Shown in pieces: positions 1 through 8,050 of a stretch of 64,000 nt of DNA (position 1 is the first letter of the stretch; each line of letters begins with the position of its first letter). Location: positions 1,302,001 to 1,366,000 of the forward strand of contig OY781093.1 in assembly GCA_963676355.1 (NCBI GenBank), read 5' to 3'. The stretch comes from JAGLOK01 sp963676355. Its GTDB lineage: Bacteria > Bacillota > Clostridia > Christensenellales > UMGS416. Below the pieces are notes generated by a model. The model was given only the letters and a program-made list of their open reading frames with translations, did no database searches and was not told where the DNA came from. The translations under genes and the position numbers were made by a program.

Positions 1-1
1 T

Positions 2-85
2 GAAAAGAAAGTTCAACAGGTAGAACAAACGCGTAATACAACTAAACAAAGAAAGGAGATTCAACATGAGCCAAATAAGCGGTGA
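2..85 (+). CDS. 3' tail of an upstream gene, cut by the window edge
   Basis: A reading frame is open from base 2 to a TGA at 83-85 and overlaps the next start codon at 66 by 20 bases. It encodes about 27 residues, rich in Lys, Gln and Arg (begins EKKVQQVEQTR, ends HEPNKR). Short overlaps of this kind are usual between translationally coupled genes of conjugative elements, so it is probably the C-terminus of a transfer-module protein. Too little is visible to name it, and chance openness cannot be excluded. Confidence 0.35.
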   Translation, partial: EKKVQQVEQTRNTTKQRKEIQHEPNKR

Positions 86-1291
86 TGCTACAGACAGAGT
101 TGTAAAACTTATGATTGATGGCATTGAAGTTATGGTAAGGCTTACAGGGAGTGGAGCTAAAAATCTAGCAACTGCTCTGTACGCATATTATAACGGAGAG
201 CAGAAAATGAAAGGTGCGACTAACCTTAATAAGCTATTAAAATGCGGAAAGGAACTGCAAATATTTAAGCTGGCAGAAAAGGACCTAAAAGACTTCAAAT
301 CACAGGCTACAAAATATGGAATCTTATTTTCCGCTATAAAAGATACCAGAGCGGATGAAGGGTTTGTTGATATATTCATAAAGAAAGAGGATATATCTAA
401 GGTTAATCATGTTCTTGGACGAATGGATTACAATCAGTTATCACATGAGCCGGTTAAAGATGAAATAACGCAAGAAAAGGAAGACCCAAAAAAAGACCAT
501 CCGCAGCGGACAAACTCAAAACCGCAAAAATCCAAATCAGAGCAAGAAACGGCTGATATCCAAAGCATCGTTAAAGAAATTAATAAAGGTAATTTTGACA
601 ATCTCACACCTGAGAATTGGAAAGCGTATCTTGCATTTAATAGTCAGCTATATGCATATTCCCAAAGAAATAAACAGCGTATTTTTGAGCAGAATCCGAA
701 CGCCTCTGCGGTTATGAGCAAAACAAAATGGCGTGAGCTTGGACGTTATCCGAAAGAAGGAGCGAATGGTATATTGATTACTATGCCTGAATATGAGGAT
801 GGGGATCGTACTGGAAATTTCATTGATGCTAAAGTATATAATATATCAGAAACATATGGCAGAAATATTTCAAGGTCAAAATATTCGATAATGCTCGAAG
901 AAGGTTCTACGGAATTTAAATCGGAGATAGAACGATTGAAAGCTTCTTCGCCAGTGCCTGTTGAAGTAAAAGAAGATTTAAATTCGAATTGTTTATATAA
1001 TTCAGAAGATAAAAAATATATTTACGGAATGATTTATCTGATAGTGAAATGTATAAAGGTCTCTGCATAGAGACACAGTATGCAAAAGCGCATATTAAGC
1101 AAGGTGTAGAATATAATAGATTAAACAATCAATTTATAGCTGAGAGTGTGGCATATTCGATGGCAGTGAAATATATTATTGGTGTATACGAGACTAGGCA
1201 TAATGTACTTAAAACTTTTTTCGGATTTTATATGAGCACAGATAAAGAAGATAACAGTTTTCGAAGCGTTGTAACAAATTTATTTTATTGA
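66..1291 (+). pseudogene. Frameshifted DUF3801 (PcfB-like) / ArdC N-terminal-like conjugative element protein
   Basis: Residues 1-125 resemble the DUF3801/PcfB family of Tn1549/Tn916-like conjugative elements (GIEVMVRLTGSGAKNLATAL). After a charged linker (about 130-175) comes a segment resembling the N-terminal domain of ArdC/LtrC-type proteins (WKAYLAFNSQLYAYSQRN, then GANGILITMPE). The frame from 66 runs to a stop at 1070, but homologous-looking coding (NDLSDSEMYKGLCIETQYA, then ESVAYSMAVKY) continues in the -1 frame to 1291. The shift lies between 1013 and about 1030, next to a run of six A at 1011-1016, so a one-base insertion there is the simplest cause. Start ATG 66 has AAAGGAG at 51-57. 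This is the clearest sign that the left edge belongs to an integrative conjugative element. A sequencing error in the A-run remains possible. Confidence 0.7.
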
Positions 1292-1343
1292 AAACTATTA
1301 AATAAAATGATAGAATATACCTAGTAAATTTTAGGAGAATGTT

Positions 1344-2294
1344 TTGTTGCATTTAATTCTTGATTCATTGAGTTTAAATAATTCGATTATGTTCATAGTA
1401 TTAATTTCTTTCTTTGTTACAATTTTTAGTCTTACCGCGTTTAATAAATTTCTTCCTCGTGATGTTGGAAGGAAATTTGCTCTAAATGGTGAATTGTCGA
1501 AAGGAAAGCCGAGAGGTGCAGGAATTATTTTTATTTTAGTATATTTATTGATTGTATTATTAGTTATCCCGTTTAGCATAGAATTTCTTCTTTATTGTTT
1601 ATTATTGTTTTTAGCTATGTTAGGTGGATTTCTTGATGATAAATCTAAAAGACCGTGGAGCGAATATAAAAAAGGTTCTATAGACTTACTAATTTCAATA
1701 ATATCAGCAGTAATATTTACCTATTTTAATCCAGACTATGTAGGATTTTTTTTAGGAAGTGATTTTATTAGTATTCCAAAAATTCTATTTGTTGTTTTTG
1801 CAACTTTATTAATTTGGGTATCGATAAATGTAACGAATTGCTCGGATGGTGTTGATGGATTAAGTGGAAGTTTAATTGTAATCTCACTAATCACAGTTTA
1901 CATAATTATTATTAATAAAAATCAAATTATTGAACATTCAATTTTGATAATGATAGCATGTGTTATGGCATATTTGTGGTTCAATATTAGTCCCAGTAAG
2001 ATTCTTATGGGGGATGCAGGCTCAAGAGCATTAGGATATTATATAGCCATTTCAGTACTTAAAACTTATAACCCATTTATCTTCTTGTTAGTAGCATTTA
2101 TGTTAATAATTGATGGAGGAATTGGTTTGATTAAAATCACAATTATTAGAGTTCTAAAAAAAAATCCTCTTAAAAAAATTATCACACCAATACATGATCA
2201 CATGAGAAAAGCAAATAATTGGTCTGATAGTCAAGTGGTTTTTAGGTTTATGGTTATTCAAATATTAGCATCTGTTATTGCTATTTTAATATGA
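1344..2294 (+). CDS. MraY-like polyprenyl-phosphate sugar-1-phosphate transferase (paralogue)
   Basis: An integral membrane protein of the MraY/WecA superfamily, which transfers a sugar 1-phosphate from a UDP-sugar to undecaprenyl phosphate at the inner membrane face. At 316 residues it is about MraY length. Family motifs are in order: DDKSKRPW at 98-105 (the DDxxK pair), NCSDGVDGL at 165-173, MGDAGS at 222-227 and an HxH loop, PIHDHMRK, near 282-289. The HxH form resembles MraY rather than WecA/TagO. About ten hydrophobic segments are visible. The start is TTG 1344, seven bases after AGGAG at 1333-1337; the nearer ATG at 1339 runs into a stop at once, and an in-frame ATG lies about 15 codons on. 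It sits outside any dcw cluster, beside radical SAM genes on a mobile island. It may therefore be a drug-insensitive target copy or the first enzyme of a lipid-linked product. Confidence 0.85.
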   Translation: MLHLILDSLSLNNSIMFIVLISFFVTIFSLTAFNKFLPRDVGRKFALNGELSKGKPRGAGIIFILVYLLIVLLVIPFSIEFLLYCLLLFLAMLGGFLDDKSKRPWSEYKKGSIDLLISIISAVIFTYFNPDYVGFFLGSDFISIPKILFVVFATLLIWVSINVTNCSDGVDGLSGSLIVISLITVYIIIINKNQIIEHSILIMIACVMAYLWFNISPSKILMGDAGSRALGYYIAISVLKTYNPFIFLLVAFMLIIDGGIGLIKITIIRVLKKNPLKKIITPIHDHMRKANNWSDSQVVFRFMVIQILASVIAILI

Positions 2295-2338
2295 GGAAAG
2301 ATATAGAAAAATAACAAGAAATATATTTTAAAGTTATG

Positions 2339-2355
2339 GTGAAAAAATTTTTCAC
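2339..2355. other. Perfect palindrome between the MraY-like gene and the radical SAM operon
   Basis: GTGAAAAAATTTTTCAC has 8-base arms around one central A. The lack of a loop argues against a terminator and fits a protein-binding site better. A TATAAT-like box (about 2394-2400) lies downstream, so this 170-base gap probably holds the promoter of the 2465-7096 operon. The start at 2465 has only a weak purine-rich site before it. Confidence 0.35.
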
Positions 2356-2464
2356 TTACGGTTATTTAGAGTTTATCCTAAAGCAAGCCTTAGTATAATA
2401 ATGTAATCTTAATTTAAAAGTAATGAAAGAGATATTTTAGATTTCTTGTAGAAAGTAGAATAAG

Positions 2465-3487
2465 ATGAAAAATTTAGCCTACGAATATTTGAAAAGCGGA
2501 CTCTCAATAAATACACATATAGGCTGTTCAAATAGCTGCAAATATTGTGTACTAAGTAATTTGACTAATTTCCCCCAGAAACCTACATTTATAGAACATC
2601 CAACAAACCTAGTGGAAAAGATAACAAACGGTCACTTATATCTTGGAGAGAATACACCGATATATATCAATAATAGAACAGATCCTTTTTTACATGAAGT
2701 TTCTAATTCAACAATAGAAGTTCTAAATTTAATAAGAAAATTTAAAATAAAATCTCCAATTATTTTAATAACAAAGATGTCGCCTGATAAAAGGTTGAAA
2801 AACTTTTTTAACGATTTAAATCTTCTCTTTTTTTATACTTACACGAACTTAAAAGGAATAGACTATAATTCATCAGATTCTATAAACGAACGGAATATGG
2901 AGAATATTCATAATTATGTAGATAAAGATAGCAGGTATCATTATTATCGACCAGTAATTCCAAACAGGAATGATTCCATTGATAGTTTTGAAGAGTCGTT
3001 GATAAAAGTTGGAGTTAATTTCAAGTCGACTATTATAGGAGGAATAAGATTAGTAAAAAATAATTATGGATTAGTTAATATAGACAAATTTGATAGGCAA
3101 CATAAATTATTAGATAGCACTTTTTATAAAAATGCAGTTACTACTGCAAACAAATATAATCATAATATAATTAGACATACGTCATGTGCTATTGCTATTC
3201 ATATGAATATTCCTAATAAGCTAGATTATTTTAATAAAGAAACGCACTGTAATAAATATTGTATTAACTATAAAATTTGTGAAAACACCAAATGTTACAA
3301 AGAAAGCGAAATAAAAAATATAATAACTAATATAACTAAAAGTAAATTTACTTTACATGGAAACGGAGTATATTTTCACGAAAAAGTATCTCAAGAGATA
3401 GTTGCATTACTTAAATCTTCTTTGGGGTTGGAGGTATTTGCAGACGATGTAATTTTATCATTTTCAGAACGATACTTTAGTGAATAG
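2465..3487 (+). CDS. Radical SAM protein, spore-photoproduct-lyase-like, with extra C-terminal cysteine cluster
   Basis: The N-terminal motif GCSNSCKYC gives C21-x3-C25-x2-C28, the ligands of the SAM-cleaving [4Fe-4S] cluster. Downstream, NNRTDPFLHEVSN (about 69-81) and PIILITKM (about 98-105) follow the layout of the SPL/Rv2578c-like radical SAM branch (TDPYQ... TKS). A second group, C262, C266, C272 and C277 (spacing x3, x5, x4), could bind an auxiliary Fe-S cluster. At 340 residues it is a full-size single-domain radical SAM enzyme. It is the first gene of a tight operon: 8 bases separate it from the HAD gene. The substrate is unknown. The neighbouring glycosyl- and sugar-phosphate transferases suggest small-molecule or glycolipid tailoring rather than DNA repair, which is inference. 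Base composition is strongly AT-rich. Confidence 0.8.
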   Translation: MKNLAYEYLKSGLSINTHIGCSNSCKYCVLSNLTNFPQKPTFIEHPTNLVEKITNGHLYLGENTPIYINNRTDPFLHEVSNSTIEVLNLIRKFKIKSPIILITKMSPDKRLKNFFNDLNLLFFYTYTNLKGIDYNSSDSINERNMENIHNYVDKDSRYHYYRPVIPNRNDSIDSFEESLIKVGVNFKSTIIGGIRLVKNNYGLVNIDKFDRQHKLLDSTFYKNAVTTANKYNHNIIRHTSCAIAIHMNIPNKLDYFNKETHCNKYCINYKICENTKCYKESEIKNIITNITKSKFTLHGNGVYFHEKVSQEIVALLKSSLGLEVFADDVILSFSERYFSE

Positions 3488-3495
3488 GAGATTAT

Positions 3496-4068
3496 ATGAT
3501 GGATATAGGGATTATTTGTGATTGTCATAACACTTTAGTTTTGAGCAATGAAGCTTGGATTAAATCTTTTACAGATTTTTTAGGGATGGATCATTACGAA
3601 GAAATTTCTCGATGTCTTTATGGGAAAATTAAAAGAAGAGAGCTCGCACATAAGTATAACTTGAATTTCGGAGATGTTGAAAAAAAAGCAGAGAGTTATG
3701 TGAAAGAAAATACTAAAGTTATTAAATTATTAAATACTCTTAAATTAAAAGGAATTGATTTATTTGTAGTTAGCAATGCTCCTAGAAGAAGAGTTATAAC
3801 TGATCTAAGAAATACAGGAATAATAAACATGTTTAAAAAAATATACTCAGAAGAAGATGGGGGGAAAAAAAACTTACAATTGTTTGACAAAATACTGAGT
3901 GACCATAATCTGGAATTTGCATTATTTTTAGGAAATGAGGAATTTGATGATAATATTGAGCATCCAAATGTATTAAGTGTTGCTTTAACATCATTTTTAA
4001 TAGAAAGATTCAAAAACGTTGGAAACTTGAATTTTGATTCTAAGGGAAGAATAAAAGACAAACTATAA
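3496..4068 (+). CDS. HAD-superfamily hydrolase with His in place of the second motif-I Asp
   Basis: A 190-residue haloacid-dehalogenase-like protein. Motif I is D9-C-H11-N-T13, so the nucleophile Asp is kept but the usual acid/base Asp at +2 is His. Motif II is VVSNAP with S93, motif III the lysines at 124-125 (GGKKN), and motif IV GNEEFDDN with D151/D152. The cap is short and helical (about 15-75), as in subfamily I. It lies 8 bases after the first radical SAM gene and 16 before the B12-type one, so it is co-transcribed. The likely role is removal of a phosphate from a sugar or nucleoside intermediate of the cluster. The altered residue could change the chemistry or slow dephosphorylation. 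Tandem ATGs at 3496 and 3499 leave the start uncertain by one codon. Confidence 0.78.
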   Translation: MMDIGIICDCHNTLVLSNEAWIKSFTDFLGMDHYEEISRCLYGKIKRRELAHKYNLNFGDVEKKAESYVKENTKVIKLLNTLKLKGIDLFVVSNAPRRRVITDLRNTGIINMFKKIYSEEDGGKKNLQLFDKILSDHNLEFALFLGNEEFDDNIEHPNVLSVALTSFLIERFKNVGNLNFDSKGRIKDKL

Positions 4069-4084
4069 AAAGGGAGTGGATATT

Positions 4085-5371
4085 ATGAAAGTTAAGAAGA
4101 TATGTTTATTATGGCCTCCACAAGCAGTGATTACAGAAAGCTTATTTCGTCATTTTAGTGGGTTAGCTGAAGTTGCAAGCTATTTAGCGCATTCAAGTAA
4201 AGTTGTTAAAACGCATAGTATTGAAGTGTCAATTCATGATTGCGCAATTGTGCCACATACTGCATTAAATATGGCACAGATTGCATATGGAAATGATTTA
4301 ATTGCAATATTTATAAATATGAATAATATAATGGATGCTATTAATGTCGCAAAATTTTTTAAAAGTGTAGATAAAAAAAAGAAAATCTTAGCATATGGAG
4401 AGGCAGTTTGCTGCAATTCGAAATATTTTGCACATCAAGATTTTTTTGATTATGTCATAGATAACGGGCAATTTGAGTTAGGTATTGAGGCTGCACTATG
4501 TGACATGATGGGAATGGATTTATGTCAAGAGAATAGATTTGTTACTCAGAATGAATACAGAATTACAAATAAAATCATTAAAATTAAAAATGATGTTTAT
4601 CTTCAAGAAGATTTGTGGGGTGTTCCTGATTTTAGTATGATTCCTTTAGAAAATTATTTAAATATTTCAAATGGAGAAATTCATATCACTGCTTGCAAAG
4701 GCTGTCCATTCGGATGTGAATTTTGTAATGAAAAATATGTTTCTACTCAGAATCTAAGATATAGGGATCCAAATACAATAATAAAATACCTAAGTGAGAG
4801 TAAGAAATTTGGTGCTAAATCTGTCTACTTAGATGCAAGCACATTTACTTATGATAGAGATTGGGTAGAAGAATTGTGCGAAGGGATAATTGAGAGTGAA
4901 TTGGGCGTTTTGCCTTGGAAAACTTGTACAAGATTAGATCACCTAGATGATGAACTTATTGAACTTATGGGAAGGGCAAATTGCAGAAGAATTTCAATTG
5001 GTGTAGAATCAATAAACATATCAATTCAAAAACGAAATAATAAAGTTATTGAAATAGAGAAGTTAAAGAAGTTTGCAGATGTATGTATAAAAAACAATAT
5101 ACTTCCTCGAGCTCTATTGATAATTGGTTTGAAGGGACAGAATAAAAACGAAATTATTGAGGCTCAAAACATATTAACAAAGTTAAAAATAGATGTAAGA
5201 TTTAGGGTATTGCAAGATTTTGCATTTATGTTAAATGACACAAATGTTGATGAGCGTAATTTTAGAAAATTGGATAGATGGTTAGTTCAGAGCCCAATTA
5301 ATGATATGGATATTAATGAATTAAGATTTTTTGAATATCCACCTAAAAAAAATAATCAGAACTATACTTAA
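4085..5371 (+). CDS. B12-binding-type radical SAM protein
   Basis: The N-terminal 150 residues have the look of a cobalamin-binding Rossmann domain: a hydrophobic strand then PP (CLLWPP), HFSGLAEVASYL, IHD, and a second strand LIAIFINM. There is no DxHxxG, as in many radical SAM enzymes of this class. The core starts with GCPFGCEFC near residue 207 (C-x3-C-x2-C). Further core features are YLDASTFTYD, RRISIGVESI and RALLIIGLKGQ, typical of the Elp3/MiaB-like fold. Such enzymes methylate unreactive carbons or rearrange rings, and many act in antibiotic pathways. Start ATG 4085 fits AAGGGAG at 4070-4076; an upstream GTG at 4076 lies inside that site. It is third in the operon, 20 bases before the glycosyltransferase. 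Substrate unknown. Confidence 0.82.
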   Translation: MKVKKICLLWPPQAVITESLFRHFSGLAEVASYLAHSSKVVKTHSIEVSIHDCAIVPHTALNMAQIAYGNDLIAIFINMNNIMDAINVAKFFKSVDKKKKILAYGEAVCCNSKYFAHQDFFDYVIDNGQFELGIEAALCDMMGMDLCQENRFVTQNEYRITNKIIKIKNDVYLQEDLWGVPDFSMIPLENYLNISNGEIHITACKGCPFGCEFCNEKYVSTQNLRYRDPNTIIKYLSESKKFGAKSVYLDASTFTYDRDWVEELCEGIIESELGVLPWKTCTRLDHLDDELIELMGRANCRRISIGVESINISIQKRNNKVIEIEKLKKFADVCIKNNILPRALLIIGLKGQNKNEIIEAQNILTKLKIDVRFRVLQDFAFMLNDTNVDERNFRKLDRWLVQSPINDMDINELRFFEYPPKKNNQNYT

Positions 5372-5391
5372 GAATGTAAAAAGGTGATAAT

Positions 5392-6348
5392 ATGAAATTT
5401 TCTTTTATAATTCCAATGTTTAATGAGGAAGAAGATATAATGGAATCTGTAGACTCATGCCTAAAACAAGAATTTCCTAAAGATGATTATGAGATTATTT
5501 TGGTAGATGATGGTTCAAGCGATAATGGATATGAAAGGTGCTTATTATCTTATAATGATTTAAGCAATGTTCATGTATTTCGCTATGAAAAAAATAAGGG
5601 TGTTTCTTATGCACGGAATTTCGGTGTAGAGAGAAGTAATGGAAATGTTTTAATATTTTTAAATGCTGATGAATGTGTCCCAGAAGATTTTTTAATAAAA
5701 ATCGATGCACATTACCAAGACGGAGCAGACTATATTTATCCCCAAACAAGAGTTGCTAATGTTAAGAGTAAATATGGATTTTTCAGAGATAGTTATAGGC
5801 TATACAAGTATAACAAACCAAATACTTTTTTGTGGTCTCAAGGATTTTCTTGCACAAAAATTTCTTTTATGAAAGTAAAAGGATTTGATTCAAGATATCC
5901 AAAATGTGGAGGGGAAGATTGGGACTTTACTTCTAAATTAGACATGTTTTCGCTAAAAAGGGTAGTTGACTTGAATATTATTGTCACTCACAAAGTTCCA
6001 GAGAATCTTAAAAATATTATTTGGCATATGTACAATAGAGGAAGAGGAAGTGCTAATTTTGATTTGATAAGATTGTCAAAAAGTGCAATAAAATATTTGC
6101 TAATTAATATTTTGAAAGTAGTCGCATTTGTTATTATATGTATATTTAAGCCGATTATCGCAGTAACATTATTGGCTACAGGTACTTTTAAAACTATAGA
6201 TATGTCAATGAAAATGTTTAAAAATTATGAGAATGAAGGTAGTTATTTTTCTTTATTATTTATGCTAATACTAAATAAAATATTAAGAAAGATTGGATAT
6301 GATTTTACAATGCTACTGTATAGTTGGAATCGGTATGAAAATATTTGA
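5392..6348 (+). CDS. Family 2 glycosyltransferase with C-terminal membrane anchor
   Basis: A GT-A fold glycosyltransferase of family GT2 that moves a sugar from a nucleotide sugar to an acceptor. FSFIIPMFNEEEDI opens the fold. VDDGSS (38-43) and LNADECV (about 92-98) supply the nucleotide/metal-binding Asp residues, and GGEDWDF (about 176-182) is the ED catalytic motif. Around residues 225-265 are two hydrophobic segments that should anchor it at the membrane, where a polyprenyl-linked acceptor would be. That fits with the MraY-like gene of the same island acting first. The following radical SAM gene starts 14 bases inside its 3' end. Donor and acceptor cannot be told from sequence. Confidence 0.88.
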   Translation: MKFSFIIPMFNEEEDIMESVDSCLKQEFPKDDYEIILVDDGSSDNGYERCLLSYNDLSNVHVFRYEKNKGVSYARNFGVERSNGNVLIFLNADECVPEDFLIKIDAHYQDGADYIYPQTRVANVKSKYGFFRDSYRLYKYNKPNTFLWSQGFSCTKISFMKVKGFDSRYPKCGGEDWDFTSKLDMFSLKRVVDLNIIVTHKVPENLKNIIWHMYNRGRGSANFDLIRLSKSAIKYLLINILKVVAFVIICIFKPIIAVTLLATGTFKTIDMSMKMFKNYENEGSYFSLLFMLILNKILRKIGYDFTMLLYSWNRYENI

Positions 6349-7096
6349 AACACTTAGATATATTGAAATTGAAACCTGTAGCAATTGTTCAAGAAAATGT
6401 GAATGGTGCTTGTTTGGGGGAGAAAATAATAGACCAGAGGAAAACTCGTTTCTATCAACAGAAACAATAGAGAAAGTTTTAAAGGACTTAAATAGGAACA
6501 ATTTTTATGGAGTAATTGCTTTTTATTCAATAAATGAACCATTGCTTGATAACAGAATTATTACAGGTGAATTGTTTGAAAGGTGTAAACAAATCTTTGG
6601 TAGAAGAGTCACGACTGCTATTATCACTAATGGTGATTATTTAAACGAAGTTAATACAAGAAAGATGTTCTTATCTGGATTGGATATTATAAAAATTAGT
6701 TGTTATGATAATAATACTTTTCAAAAGGCAGTAGATTTAAAACAGAAATTTAATAGAGTTATTATCTTAGATCAAAGAAGATATAAAGTTGGGGGATATG
6801 AATCGAATAGAGCAGGATTATTGGAGACACACAGAAATGAAAACATTTCGTTTAAAAGTTGTTATATGCCACTATATAGAACAGTTATAGGATGGAATGG
6901 GAAGTTGAGAATTTGTTGTCATGATATGGTAGGGAATTTCGATATGGGGAATGTTAATGAGTGTAGTTTTTCTGAATTGATTAATAGTAAAGAATTTAAT
7001 AGACTACGAAAGAAGTTATTGACAGAAAGAGAGGATATTTCACCATGTAACAAGTGTAATGTTGATGGGAGCAAAGATTATATGGAAAAACATTAA
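6335..7096 (+). CDS. Radical SAM protein with SPASM-like C-terminal cysteines
   Basis: TCSNCSRKCEWC holds the radical SAM ligands C18-x3-C22-x2-C25, with an additional Cys at 15. The C-terminal part has a SPASM/twitch-like layout: SCYMP, then WNGKLRICCHD, then FDMGNVNECSFSEL, and finally PCNKC, enough cysteines for one or two auxiliary clusters. SPASM enzymes modify peptides, proteins or sugars (for example sactipeptide maturases, BtrN-type dehydrogenases). No precursor-peptide gene is visible next to it, so a BtrN-like small-molecule oxidation is plausible but unproven. I chose ATG 6335, giving 253 residues. A frame-open start at 6293 would overlap the glycosyltransferase by 56 bases and adds residues unlike the family. 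It is the last gene of the operon. Confidence 0.82.
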   Translation: MKIFETLRYIEIETCSNCSRKCEWCLFGGENNRPEENSFLSTETIEKVLKDLNRNNFYGVIAFYSINEPLLDNRIITGELFERCKQIFGRRVTTAIITNGDYLNEVNTRKMFLSGLDIIKISCYDNNTFQKAVDLKQKFNRVIILDQRRYKVGGYESNRAGLLETHRNENISFKSCYMPLYRTVIGWNGKLRICCHDMVGNFDMGNVNECSFSELINSKEFNRLRKKLLTEREDISPCNKCNVDGSKDYMEKH

Positions 7097-7323
7097 TAAT
7101 AGCACGACAAATTAGAAAATTAATGCGTTAATAAAAACAATCAATTTAAACTAATTATATTATAATTGAATATTATGTGTATGAGTAAAAGTCAACCTTG
7201 AGTGTATTATTCTATTTCGTATTGCTGTATTTGGACTTAATGCTTTGATAGTTGTGTTTTTGTTAAATAAATCTTATATTTCTTTCCGCATTATTGAGTT
7301 ATATATAATTAGAAGGTATGATA

Positions 7324-7347
7324 AAAGCACGTCAGACGACGTGCTTT
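7324..7347 (-). terminator. Terminator of tRNA-Ser (minus strand)
   Basis: A 10-base stem (AAAGCACGTC / GACGTGCTTT) with a four-base loop. Read on the minus strand it is followed by TTTT. It lies about 45 bases beyond the 3' end of the tRNA, so it probably ends that transcript; it also separates it from the convergent island operon. Confidence 0.7.
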
Positions 7348-7392
7348 AAACTTTATCGAAAAGGAGTAATTATTCTGTCCTATCCGAAATTC

Positions 7393-7484
7393 TGGCGGAG
7401 AGATAGGGATTCGAACCCTAGGTACCCGCAAAGGCACACTGGTTTTCAAGACCAGCTCTTTAAACCAGACTCAGACATCTCTCC
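7393..7484 (-). tRNA. tRNA-Ser (anticodon UGA)
   Basis: Read on the minus strand, the molecule starts GGAGAGA and ends TCTCTCC-G-CCA, a seven-base acceptor stem with encoded CCA. The anticodon stem CTGGT/ACCAG encloses loop CTTGAAA, anticodon TGA. A long variable arm (class II) and the T-arm GGTTCGAATCC complete a 92-base tRNA-Ser. Its 3' end faces the AT-rich island, the usual position for tRNA-targeted integration. No second copy of the tRNA 3' end is inside this window. Confidence 0.97.
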
Positions 7485-7507
7485 ACGTAAAAAATTATTG
7501 CTATGAG

Positions 7508-8050
7508 ATTATAACAAACCTATTTTTCAGTGTCAATACAAATATCAAAGCTTTTGTGTTTTTAGTGAAAATATTTTTTGTGACATCGGCATACATGCTT
7601 TTGTGGAGCGATGAGTTGTTTACAGCTTATTACAGTTTGTCGCTTGCTTTGGAGTAGGGGAAGCAGTGTTTTTTATTTTGCATGTGGCTTTTATGCGCGG
7701 GATTTTGTTTGTGGGTACGTTTTTTGTGTATGCTTTTTGTTGCCGGTTTGGTATACATGAGTGGAGGTGTCTTGCAACTGCGCATAAGCTGGGGGTGTAG
7801 GGCGCAGTCCTTACCCGCATTTTATTTGGCTAGCAGCTGAGTTATTCATAAGAAATCGCGAGCGTAGTAGATATATTGTTTCTTTTACATGGTTGGCTTT
7901 TGTTTAGGTATATTTACGTTTTTTGGTTTTATATCCTGCATTGTATTAAATATTATAGGCGTTGCTTTATTTTGGCACAAAAATATTTTGGATAAAAAAA
8001 GAAATAGGCAATATAATATATGTATAGATTTTTTGAAAGGAGCTAATGCG
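7508..8050. other. Gene-free stretch between tRNA-Ser and fra
   Basis: I see no credible gene here. The part around 7600-7830 is unusually G/T-rich on the plus strand. At 7839-7865 the stretch GAGTTATTCATAAGAAATCG recurs in diverged form at 8646 (GAATTATTCATAAGAACCG), linking this gap to the repeat-bearing gap beyond fra. An open frame runs into fra from 7889, but it starts in AT-rich non-coding-looking sequence and the fra homology begins only at 8051. The fra ribosome binding site (AAAGGAG) is at 8036-8042. Confidence 0.6.

Noticed and set aside
1011..1030. Programmed -1 frameshifting in the DUF3801-ArdC-like gene
   Set aside because: The A-run is not in the phase of a slippery heptamer for this frame, and a TAA in the -1 frame at 1010-1012 limits the window; no stimulatory structure is obvious. 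Mutation or sequence error is simpler.
2339..2355. Terminator after the MraY-like gene
   Set aside because: The palindrome has no loop and no following T-run, so it is listed only as a palindrome.
7318..7506. Open frame of 62 codons across the tRNA region
   Set aside because: It runs antisense through the tRNA-Ser gene; the translation is an artefact of the tRNA sequence.
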